Origin: Comamonadaceae bacterium
GTDB lineage: Bacteria > Pseudomonadota > Gammaproteobacteria > Burkholderiales > Burkholderiaceae_C
Assembly: GCA_947455585.1 (NCBI GenBank)
Contig: CANGOY010000058.1
Coordinates: 1-9,543, forward strand
Length of the DNA: 9,543 nucleotides
Direction: 5' to 3'
Part shown: piece after piece, positions 1 through 7,291 of the stretch
Numbering within the stretch: the first letter of the stretch is position 1
How the letters are laid out: each line of letters begins with the position of its first letter
Translations under genes and position numbers: made by a program
The notes under the pieces: model-generated
The model's input: the letters and a program-made list of their open reading frames with translations, nothing else
What the model was told of the DNA's origin: nothing
Database searches by the model: none

Positions 1-2566
1 GCGGCATGTCGTCGCCAAATTTTTCACGGTTCTTTTGGATTTCGGCAAGCGCAATTTCGAGTTCGTAAATTTGGTCGTTGCGCGCTTCATCCACACGCGG
101 TGCTTGGCTGGTGGGGCCAATGAACATGCCGCTGAACAAATAGCTCAAGCTGGGGTGGTTGTGCCAGTACAAGATGAGCGAGGCCAGTAGTTCAGGCTTG
201 CGCAAGAACGGGCTATCTGCAGGCGTCGCTCCGCCCATGACGATGTGGTTGCCACCGCCCGTGCCGGTGTGGCGACCGTCGGTCATGAACTTTTCGGCAG
301 ACAAGCGTGACTCAAACGCGGCCTTGTACAAGAACTCGGTGTGGTCCACGATTTCCAGCCAGTTGTGCGCGGGGTGAATGTTCACCTCAATCACACCCGG
401 GTCGGGGGTGACTTGCAGCACTTTCAGACGCACATCACGTGGAGGTGGATAGCCTTCCAACACAATGCGCACGCCCAGTTCTTCGGCGGTGGCTTCAATC
501 GCGCTGAGCAGTTCTAGGTAGTCTTCCAAGTCGCCGAGTGGCGGCATGAAGACGTAAATCAAACCTTGTGGGTTCTCCATCGCCTTCAATTCAACGGCAG
601 GGCCGTTGGCGCGCGATGGGTCGCGCACTTCTACGCAAATGGCGGTGCGGGTAATCCAATGCGCCGATTGGTCTTTGGCGGGCACTGGGTGGGGCGTGCC
701 CGGCACAAAGCCGTCTTGGCCCATGCCCGTTTGCAGACCGACCGTGCCGCCTTGGGCCAAGCCACCACCCGCCACATGCGTGTTGATGTGATGGCCAATG
801 TTGTGGTCGAAGTGCGTGTGGCGCGCATGGTGCGAGTATTGAGCACGCAAAGCCGCTGCGTGGGGCAGGGGCTTGCGCTCGGCAAAGTGGTCTTGCTCAA
901 TCGCGTAGGGGTAGTCGGCTTGGCTGACCCACGGCAGTGAGTCGAGTGGCAAGCGCAGACCCATGGGCGAGTCGCCGGGCACGAGGTACATGCGTTCGTC
1001 ACGCAAGAACCAAGGGCCGGTGGTCCAGCGTGGGTCGCCTTTGGCTTCACCAGCTTTGAGGGGCAACACATAGCCCACGGTTTTGTCTAGGCCTTGGCCA
1101 AACACGCGGCGCAGGCGCACGCGTTCCATCTCGTCGTCGAGCTTGGCATCAAACGGGTCCACGTTCACGGGCAAGCGGCGCTCGCGCCACAGGTAGTACC
1201 ACGTGTCTTCATAGCCGGGGGTGATGTATTGGTCGTCCAGCCCCAGCTTGTGCGCAAGGGTTTGCGTGAAGCGTTGTGCGTCTTCGGTGGTGTATTGGCT
1301 GGGCACGCGTTCGTCGGCAAATAAATCGGGGTTGTGCCAGCAAGGGTGGCCGTCGGTTCGCCAGTAAATGCCCAGCGCCCAGCGCGGCAACTGTTCGCCT
1401 GGGTACCACTTGCCTTGGCCGAAATGCAAGAAGCCGCCATCGCCATATTCGGCACGCAGCTTGTGCACCAATTCGGTGGCAAAGCCGCGTTTGGTCGGTC
1501 CTAGTGCATCGGTGTTCCATTCTGGTGCGTCGCGGTCGTGCACCGTGACGAAGGTGGGCTCGCCACCCATGGTCAATCGCACATCGCCTTCGACCAAACG
1601 GCGGTCCACCTCGTCGCCCAAGGCCAGCACTTCTGTCCATTGGTCTTCGGTGTAGGGCTTGGTCACGCGGGGTGATTCAAGCACGCGGGTCACGACCATC
1701 TCGTGGCCAAACTCCACCTCGGCTTCGTCCACCAAGCCTTCAATCGGTGCAGCGCTGGATGGCTGCGGTGTGCAAGCCAGCGGAATGTGGCCTTCGCCAG
1801 CCAACAGGCCAGAGGTCGGGTCTAGGCCAATCCAGCCCGCGCCGGGCAGGTACACCTCGCACCAAGCGTGCAGGTCGGTGAAGTCAACCTCGGTGCCGCT
1901 GGGGCCGTCGAGCGACTTCACATCGGGGGCGAGTTGAATCAAATAGCCAGACGCAAAGCGAGCCGCCAAACCGCAGTGGCGCAGCAAGTTGACCAGCAAC
2001 CATGCGGTGTCGCGGCACGAGCCGCTGCGCAGGGTCAGCGTTTCTTCGGGCGTCTGCACGCCTGGCTCCATGCGGATGGTGTACGCAATGTCTTCGTGCA
2101 GCTTGCGGTTGATTTCCACCAGAAAGTCGATGGTGCGAATGGGCGCGCGCTTCAAGGCTTTGAAGTCGATGCTGTGGAAGTAGTGCTTGAAGTTGGGCGT
2201 GAAGCGGTTGGTCACCAAGTAGGGGGCCAGCTCTTGGGCCGAGGTGACGCCGTAGGCAAAGGGGAACTTTTCGGCGTGTGGTTCGAGGAAGAAGTCGAAC
2301 GGGTTGTACACCGCCATCTCCACCACCAAGTCCACCGTGACTTTGAACTCTGTCGTCTTCTCGTGAAACACCAAGCGGGCTTGATAGTTGGCAAAGGGGT
2401 CTTGCTGCCAGTTGATGAAGTGCTCGGGCTCGACCTTGAGCGAGTAAGAAATGACGTTGCTGCGGCAGTGCGGGGCAGGGCGCAGACGAATGACCTGTGG
2501 GCCTAACTCAACCAGTCGGTCGTAGCTATATTGGGTGACGTGGTGGAGTGCGGCATGGATAGACAT
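1..2566 (-). CDS. Transglutaminase-like protease fused to DUF2126 putative amidoligase (partial, C-terminus off left edge)
   Basis: The frame is open for 855 codons from ATG 2566 to the window edge; I checked it codon by codon and found no stop. The start has an AGGA ribosome site 7 bases upstream and gives the family-like N-terminus MSIHAALHHVTQYSYDR. Domains in order: a bacterial transglutaminase N-terminal domain (about 3-85); a transglutaminase core with a visible Cys-His-Asp triad, C184 (GSCRDTA), H233 (DLHAWCEV) and D249 (GLDPTSG); then the DUF2126 putative amidoligase region from about 320, with LTMGGEPTFV (331-340) and FMTDGRHTGTGGGNH (760-774). Family members are roughly 1100 residues, so about 250 are missing on the left. 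No signal peptide is seen, suggesting a cytoplasmic enzyme that cleaves or forms amide bonds on peptides; the substrate is unknown. Its usual partners, ATP-grasp and alpha-E, lie 3.3 kb away on the other strand. A His-rich linker (577-597) is unusual. The family call is secure; the biochemical role is inferred. Confidence 0.93.
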   Translation of the reverse strand, partial: MSIHAALHHVTQYSYDRLVELGPQVIRLRPAPHCRSNVISYSLKVEPEHFINWQQDPFANYQARLVFHEKTTEFKVTVDLVVEMAVYNPFDFFLEPHAEKFPFAYGVTSAQELAPYLVTNRFTPNFKHYFHSIDFKALKRAPIRTIDFLVEINRKLHEDIAYTIRMEPGVQTPEETLTLRSGSCRDTAWLLVNLLRHCGLAARFASGYLIQLAPDVKSLDGPSGTEVDFTDLHAWCEVYLPGAGWIGLDPTSGLLAGEGHIPLACTPQPSSAAPIEGLVDEAEVEFGHEMVVTRVLESPRVTKPYTEDQWTEVLALGDEVDRRLVEGDVRLTMGGEPTFVTVHDRDAPEWNTDALGPTKRGFATELVHKLRAEYGDGGFLHFGQGKWYPGEQLPRWALGIYWRTDGHPCWHNPDLFADERVPSQYTTEDAQRFTQTLAHKLGLDDQYITPGYEDTWYYLWRERRLPVNVDPFDAKLDDEMERVRLRRVFGQGLDKTVGYVLPLKAGEAKGDPRWTTGPWFLRDERMYLVPGDSPMGLRLPLDSLPWVSQADYPYAIEQDHFAERKPLPHAAALRAQYSHHARHTHFDHNIGHHINTHVAGGGLAQGGTVGLQTGMGQDGFVPGTPHPVPAKDQSAHWITRTAICVEVRDPSRANGPAVELKAMENPQGLIYVFMPPLGDLEDYLELLSAIEATAEELGVRIVLEGYPPPRDVRLKVLQVTPDPGVIEVNIHPAHNWLEIVDHTEFLYKAAFESRLSAEKFMTDGRHTGTGGGNHIVMGGATPADSPFLRKPELLASLILYWHNHPSLSYLFSGMFIGPTSQAPRVDEARNDQIYELEIALAEIQKNREKFGDDMP

Positions 2567-2577
2567 GCATTCATCCT

Positions 2578-2594
2578 AGCAAGACACGCGCCAA
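2578..2594 (-). promoter_or_regulatory. Sigma-54-like -24/-12 element upstream of the transglutaminase gene (weak)
   Basis: Read on the minus strand this is TTGGCGCGTGTCTTGCT, which fits the sigma-54 consensus TTGGCACG-N4-TTGCW with one mismatch (A to G in the -24 box) and the correct GG-to-GC spacing. The predicted start of transcription, about 12 bases past the -12 C at 2579, falls one base before ATG 2566. The transcript would then be almost leaderless and the AGGA ribosome site would not be transcribed. That geometry argues against it, so it is listed as a candidate only because the ATP-grasp operon has an exact copy of the same motif. Confidence 0.3.
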
Positions 2595-2687
2595 GCCTTG
2601 TGCGCCAAAGAGGTGCGCTTTTTTGCTCAAGTTTTCTGCGGCCCCGCCGATACCCTAGGCAAGTCAGTTTTATCTTTGAGTCCCACC

Positions 2688-3119
2688 ATGCGTTCACGCC
2701 ATTTTTCTGTTGTTGCTTTCGTGCTTACCAGCTTGCTGGCTTGGGCTGCGCCTGCGTCGGCTGAATGGAGCGAGTTGGTGAAGGAAGATGAAGCCACGTA
2801 TTACTTTGACAAAGAAGCGGTCATGCCCGTGCACGTGTCGCGCTACGCATGGGTGCTGACCGATTTGCCCAAGGGTGAAAAAACGCCAACTGGCGAAAAC
2901 TACAAGTCAATGATGTTGCGCGTGCGCATGTACTGCAAGAACGACACCGTGGTGCGCCTGTCGGTGAGCTACTTTGACAAGCAAATGGGCAAGGGCAAAG
3001 AAGTCTCGTCGGACGATGTGCACGAATGGCGCCCACGCGAATACCCGATTCGCCCTAACACCTATCTAGCCGCTTTGAAGAAAGAAGTGTGCGGCGGCTC
3101 TAAAGCTGCTTCGGGCTAA
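2688..3119 (+). CDS. Secreted surface-adhesin E-like protein
   Basis: A 143-residue protein with a clear Sec signal peptide: basic start MRSRH, hydrophobic core (about 6-21) and an ASA cleavage site after residue 25, giving a mature protein beginning EWSELVKEDEATYYFD. The start at 2688 is preferred over the in-frame upstream start at 2598 because it places the signal peptide at the true N-terminus; the ribosome site is weak (GAG about 8 bases upstream). The mature part is about 118 residues with two cysteines, C83 and C135, that could form a disulfide. The sequence style (W near the start, YYFD, a KSMMLRVRMYC strand, a C-terminal cysteine) resembles the short surface-adhesin protein E family common in Burkholderiales; the role of these proteins in environmental species is unknown. 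A strong terminator follows, so it is probably transcribed alone. No convincing sigma-70 promoter is seen in 2567-2687. The family call is moderate; secretion is well supported. Confidence 0.75.
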   Translation: MRSRHFSVVAFVLTSLLAWAAPASAEWSELVKEDEATYYFDKEAVMPVHVSRYAWVLTDLPKGEKTPTGENYKSMMLRVRMYCKNDTVVRLSVSYFDKQMGKGKEVSSDDVHEWRPREYPIRPNTYLAALKKEVCGGSKAASG

Positions 3120-3148
3120 GTCCCAATCCACAACCCCTTGGATGCATC

Positions 3149-3177
3149 AAGCCCCTGCCGAACGGTTGGGGCTTTTT
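3149..3177 (+). terminator. Rho-independent terminator after the adhesin E-like gene
   Basis: AAGCCCC (3149-3155) pairs perfectly with GGGGCTT (3168-3174). An inner CCG/CGG (3158-3160 with 3163-3165) can extend the hairpin, and a run of five T (3173-3177) follows directly. It begins 30 bases after the stop codon at 3119. It ends only 9 bases before the first possible start codon of comEC, so it insulates comEC from the upstream gene. Confidence 0.85.
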
Positions 3178-3186
3178 AACTTGTGA

Positions 3187-5799
3187 GTGGGCATCGCCCA
3201 CGCGCCGCTGTGTTGCGCCGAACATGCGGCTATGTTTTCTGTCATCACACCTTTGGCTTTGGGCTGGATTGCGGGCACGGCTTTGCAGTTGCAGCAAGCG
3301 CAGTTGTGGGCGGGTGAGGTGTATTGGGGCTTAGCGGCGGTTGCGCTGATGTCGTTATACATCGCAACGCGCATCGATGTTTCGCGCTTCGCATGGGTTC
3401 GCAGTGCCACAGTTTTGCTCTCGCGTGCGTCGACTGGCGCAGGCGTGCAAGCCGCTGTTGGTTTTGCATTGGCGGCCGTGTTATCGGCTGTGTTGGCTTT
3501 TGCCCAAGCTGGTGCAAGGGCCAGTCACTATGTGCAAACCGCTTTAAACCCTGCGCTCGAAGGCCGCACTTTGCAGGTGCTGGGCATCGTGGCCAATTTG
3601 CCGCAGCGTACCGAGGACAGTGCGCGCTTTCGGTTTGAGGTGGAGTCTGCGCGTGAGAGTGACGGCACATTGGTGGAGTTGCCGCCGCAATTACTGCTGG
3701 GTTGGTATGGCAACCGATTGAATGGCAACGATGACAAGGTGCAAGCCCCGCCCGCAGACTTGCGTCCCGGCGACCGTTGGCAACTGGCCGTGCGCCTCAA
3801 AGCCCCACACGGCCACATCAACCCACATGGGTTTGACTACGAGCTGTGGCTGTGGGAGCAGGGCATGCAAGCTAAGGGCTATGTGCGAAACGGGGCCAAA
3901 GACGCCCCGCCGCAATGGCTAGGCAGCACATGGGCGCATCCGGTGGAGCGGCTGCGTCAGCGCGTGCGCAGCGCCATTGATGCACGCGTGGCCGACCGCG
4001 CCATGGCCGGCATTGTGGCGGCCTTGTTGGTGGGCGATCAAGCGGCGATTGAGCGGGCGGATTGGGATGTGTTTCGTGCCACGGGTGTGGCGCACCTCAT
4101 GGCGATTTCAGGCTTGCACATCACGGGCCTCGCGTGGCTGGCTGCAATGTGTGTGGGCTGGCTGTGGCGGCGCAGTGATGTGTGGTCGGCCCGTAAGCCT
4201 TGGAGCTTGTGGCTGCCCGCACCCATTGCCGCCAGTGCATGTGCCGCAATGGTGGCGCTGGCGTATGCGGTGTTCACCGGCTGGGGTGTGCCAGCGCAGC
4301 GCACGGTGTGGATGCTGGGCGTGGTCACGCTGCTGCGTGTGTATGGTTTGCGTTGGCCCTTGATGCAGTTGTGGCTGACCGTGTGCGCGGTGGTGCTGGC
4401 GCTAGACCCGTGGGCGCTGATGCAAGCGGGCTTTTGGTTGAGCTTTGTAGCGGTGGGTGTGTTGTTTGCCTCTGGCTCTCATGCGCCGCTTGAAGCGGCT
4501 GCGCATTCGGATGCTTTGAACGTGTTTGAAGTGCCGACGGAGCGCAGCAGTCAAAGTAGTCAAAGCGGTGAAACTGACGGCAAAAGGTTAGGCCGCATCG
4601 CTACTTCTACATGGGTCTCCGCTCAACGTATGTGGCGCGAGCAATGACTGATGAGTGTGTGTTTGGCTCCGCTCACTTTGCTGTTGTTCCACCAAGTGTC
4701 TGTCGTTGGTTTGTTCGCCAACCTGTTAGCTGTGCCGAGGGTGACCTTGGTGGTCACGCCGCTGTGTTTGTTTGGGCTGGTGTTGCCATTCGCGTGGAGT
4801 GTGGCGGCAGAGGCTTTGCAGTTGCTGGTGTGCCTTCTCAAAGTGTGCGCGGGTGTGTCGTGGGCGCAGTGGTCTGCACCTGCTGCGCCTTTGTGGGCGG
4901 GAGCTGCCGCGTTGGTGGGCATGGGTGTGTGGGCCATGCGCGTGTCCATGTGGCTGCGTTGGTTTGGCGTGGCCTTGGTGTTGCCTGTGCTCAGCTGGCA
5001 AACACCACGCCCTGCACACGGCACGTTTGAACTGGTGGGGGCCGACATGGGGCAGGGCCATGCGGTGTTGGTACGAACCGCCACGCATAGCTTGCTGTAC
5101 GACACAGGGCCGCCTTACTCGGCCGAGACCGATGCAGGTCAACGCGTGCTTGTGCCGCTGCTGCGTGCGTGGGGCGAGCGGCTAGACCGCATCGTTATCA
5201 GCCACCAAGACAGCGACCACAGCGGTGGTGCACCTGCAGTGATGGCCATGCAGCCGTAGGCGGATGTGTTGACGTCGATTGCGACTGAACACCCGCTGCG
5301 ACAACTAGGTGCGATGCAACGCTGCGAACGCGGGCAGTCGTGGGTGTGGGATGGTGTGCGTTTTGAGGTGCTGCACCCGAGTGCTGCGGACTACGAACGC
5401 AAGCTCAAACCCAATGCGCTCAGTTGTGTGTTGCGCGTGACGGCGCACGACACGTCTGCGTTGCTCGCAGGCGATATCGAGGCCGCACAAGAGCAAAACC
5501 TATTGCAAAGCGGCCAAGCTCTGCAAGCCGATTGGCTGCTGGTCCCGCATCACGGCAGTACCACGTCGTCCACGCAAGCTTTTTTAGAAGCGGTTAATCC
5601 CAGCTTCGCCATCGTTCAAGCCGGCTACCGCAATCGCTTTGGCCATCCAAGGCCTGATGTTTTGCGGCGTTACAGCGATTTAGGGGTGCTTGTGGTGCAG
5701 ACGCCTCGTTGTGGTGCATCAACATGACGCAGCGAGCAACCCAAGTTGGTGCAATGTGAGCGAAATCAAAGACAACGATACTGGCAAGACGTATTCTGA
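3187..5799 (+). pseudogene. comEC: comEC/rec2, competence DNA-uptake channel, interrupted by three in-frame stop codons
   Basis: The reading frame is continuous for 871 codons but carries stops at codon 487 (TGA, 4645), codon 691 (TAG, 5257) and codon 847 (TGA, 5725) before a final TGA at 5797; there is no frameshift. Family features: an N-terminal DUF4131-type region (about 40-230); the Competence membrane domain with GVAHLMAISGLHI (300-312) and several hydrophobic helices; and a metallo-beta-lactamase-like domain with ADMGQGH (619-625) and metal-binding SHQDSDH (H673, D675, D677, H678). The C-terminal tail after the third stop still reads CERNQRQRYW, as in related ComEC tails. Intact ComEC is an inner-membrane protein that carries single-stranded DNA into the cytoplasm in natural transformation. 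From family memory, the stops sit where W, Q and W are usual. The start is uncertain: GTG 3187, directly after an in-frame TGA, or ATG 3232; neither has a good ribosome site. An SSQSSQSG stretch lies in a loop before the first stop. Identity is secure; loss of function is strongly inferred. Confidence 0.92.
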
Positions 5800-5802
5800 G
5801 GG

Positions 5803-5819
5803 TTGGCACTCAATTTGCG
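5803..5819 (+). promoter_or_regulatory. Sigma-54 (RpoN) -24/-12 promoter of the ATP-grasp/alpha-E operon
   Basis: TTGGCACTCAATTTGCG contains TGGCAC (5804-5809), a 5-base spacer and TTGC (5815-5818). That is an exact match to the TGGCAC-N5-TTGC core, with GG and GC at the required distance. The predicted transcription start is near 5830, giving a leader of about 14 bases that begins just before AGGAG (5831-5835) and the ATG at 5844. It lies in the 44-base gap between the comEC end and the operon. Sigma-54 promoters need an activator bound upstream; I could not identify its site. Confidence 0.65.
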
Positions 5820-5830
5820 TAAGAAATGCC

Positions 5831-5835
5831 AGGAG
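5831..5835 (+). promoter_or_regulatory. Shine-Dalgarno AGGAG that fixes the ATP-grasp start
   Basis: AGGAG lies 8 bases before ATG 5844. An in-frame ATG at 5826 would put this site inside the coding region and would lie upstream of the predicted sigma-54 transcription start near 5830, so 5844 is the likely start. Confidence 0.8.
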
Positions 5836-5843
5836 TTCCCAAG

Positions 5844-7289
5844 ATGCACAAGTTTGATGAGATGTATGCCCAGCTGCCGTTTGTGGATAGCGCGGTGCGC
5901 CCCCACTACCGGAACTACTTGGATTGGCTCAAACGCCAAGACCCACAGACCATGCGCGACAGGCGCGAAGAAGCCGAGATGATTTTTCGTCGCGTCGGTA
6001 TCACCTTCGCGGTGTACGGCGACAAAGACGAAGACGGGGCAGGCACCGAGCGCCTCATTCCGTTCGATTTGATTCCCCGCATCATTCCTGCCCACGAGTG
6101 GACAAGCATGCAAAAGGGCTTGGTGCAACGCGTGAATGCACTCAACATGTTCATTCACGACGTGTATCACGAGCAAGGCATTCTCAAAGCCGGCATCATT
6201 CCGAGTGAGCAGATTTTGAACAACGCGCAGTACCGCCCCGAGATGCGTTGGGTCGATGTGCCGCACAAGGTGTATTCACAAATCAGCGGCATCGACATCG
6301 TGCGTGCGCCCGATGCCCAAGGCAATGGCGAGTACTACGTGTTGGAAGACAACTTGCGCGTGCCCAGCGGCGTAAGCTACATGCTGGAAGACCGCAAGAT
6401 GATGATGCGACTCTTTCCCGAGTTGTTCAGCCAACACCGCGTGGCCCCTGTGGCGCATTACCCCGACTTGTTGCTAGAGACTTTGCGTGCCAGCAGCCCG
6501 TCCACCACCGACGACCCCACCGTGGTGGTGCTGACACCTGGCATGTACAACAGCGCCTACTTTGAACACGCCTTCTTGGCGCAACAAATGGGTGTGGAGT
6601 TGGTCGAAGGCCAAGACCTGTTTGTGAAAGACAGCTTCGTTTACATGCGCACCACACGCGGGCCCAAACGCGTGGATGTGATTTACCGCCGTGTGGATGA
6701 CGACTATTTAGACCCGAGCGTGTTCCGCTCAACTTCGACTCTCGGCTGCGCCGGTTTGATGGACGCGTACCGCGCAGGCCATGTGAACATTTGCAACGCC
6801 GTGGGCACGGGCATTGCCGATGACAAATCCATCTACCCCTATGTGCCGCAAATGATTGAGTTCTATTTGGGCGAGAAGCCCATCTTGAACAACGTGCCCA
6901 CGTTCCAATGCCGCAAGAAAGACGACTTGGCCTACACGCTGGCCAACTTGGACAAGCTGGTGGTGAAGGAGGTGCACGGCGCGGGCGGCTACGGCATGTT
7001 GGTTGGGCCTGCCGCGACCAAGGCTGAGATTGAAGAGTTCCGCCAAGTGTTGCTAGCCAAGCCCGATGGCTACATCTCGCAACCGACCCTGAGCTTGTCG
7101 AGCTGCCCCACGTATGTGGAGAGCGGCATCGCACCGCGCCACATTGATTTGCGACCCTTCGTGTTGAGCGGCAAGACCGTGCAAATGGTGCCAGGCGGCT
7201 TGACCCGCGTGGCGCTGAAAGAAGGCTCACTGGTGGTGAACTCGTCTCAAGGCGGCGGCACCAAAGATACATGGATTCTTGAGGTTTAA
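5844..7289 (+). CDS. Circularly permuted ATP-grasp type 2 protein, putative peptide ligase
   Basis: A 481-residue protein beginning MHKFDEMYAQ. It matches the CP-ATP-grasp family (old DUF404/DUF407), whose members have a permuted ATP-grasp fold and are predicted to join a carboxylate to an amine using ATP; no substrate is established. Diagnostic segments in order: FDLIPRIIP; LEDNLRVPSGV (167-177), which carries acidic and basic residues expected in an ATP/metal site; VVVLTPGMYNSAYFEH; VDVIYRRVDDDYLDP; VVKEVHGAGGYGM (373-385), a glycine-rich nucleotide-binding loop; HIDLRPF (433-439); and NSSQGGGTKDTW near the C-terminus (466-477). No signal peptide or membrane segment is seen, so it is probably cytoplasmic. 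Length is normal for the family and the C-terminus is intact. It starts 44 bases after the comEC remnant, behind a sigma-54-type promoter, and its stop is 2 bases before the alpha-E gene, so the two are almost certainly one operon. Family call secure; reaction inferred. Confidence 0.95.
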   Translation: MHKFDEMYAQLPFVDSAVRPHYRNYLDWLKRQDPQTMRDRREEAEMIFRRVGITFAVYGDKDEDGAGTERLIPFDLIPRIIPAHEWTSMQKGLVQRVNALNMFIHDVYHEQGILKAGIIPSEQILNNAQYRPEMRWVDVPHKVYSQISGIDIVRAPDAQGNGEYYVLEDNLRVPSGVSYMLEDRKMMMRLFPELFSQHRVAPVAHYPDLLLETLRASSPSTTDDPTVVVLTPGMYNSAYFEHAFLAQQMGVELVEGQDLFVKDSFVYMRTTRGPKRVDVIYRRVDDDYLDPSVFRSTSTLGCAGLMDAYRAGHVNICNAVGTGIADDKSIYPYVPQMIEFYLGEKPILNNVPTFQCRKKDDLAYTLANLDKLVVKEVHGAGGYGMLVGPAATKAEIEEFRQVLLAKPDGYISQPTLSLSSCPTYVESGIAPRHIDLRPFVLSGKTVQMVPGGLTRVALKEGSLVVNSSQGGGTKDTWILEV

Positions 7290-7291
7290 CA

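Noticed and set aside
1868..2506. Long open frame (212 codons) on the plus strand
   Set aside because: It is antisense to the transglutaminase gene in the codon-aligned register, which stays open because of GC-rich codon use; it has no family-like motifs.
2620..2676. Sigma-70 promoter for the adhesin E-like gene (TTGCTC with TACCCT, or TATCTT)
   Set aside because: The spacings are 22 bases for the first pair and no -35 box for the second; too poor to annotate.
2598..2687. N-terminal extension of the adhesin E-like protein from 2598
   Set aside because: It would bury the signal peptide 30 residues into the protein; the start at 2688 gives a normal secreted precursor.
5693..5753. Three copies of TGGTGCA (5693, 5712, 5747) as enhancer sites for the sigma-54 promoter
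   Set aside because: They resemble an NtrC half-site, but no copy has a matching left half at NtrC spacing, and all lie in former comEC coding sequence where such words arise from Val-Val-Gln type codons.
3187..5799. Reassigned stop codons (TGA as Trp, TAG as Gln) as the explanation for the comEC stops
   Set aside because: Five other genes over about 6.7 kb have no internal TGA or TAG, and alpha-E and comEC itself end in TGA. A code change would show up in every gene.
5826..5843. Upstream ATG at 5826 as the start of the ATP-grasp protein
   Set aside because: The AGGAG at 5831-5835 would be inside the gene, the position is upstream of the predicted sigma-54 transcription start, and the six extra residues (MPGVPK) are not family-like.
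6427..7272. Open frame of 281 codons on the minus strand
   Set aside because: It is antisense to the ATP-grasp gene; its composition is rich in Arg, Ser, Cys and Pro and low-complexity, typical of a shadow frame.
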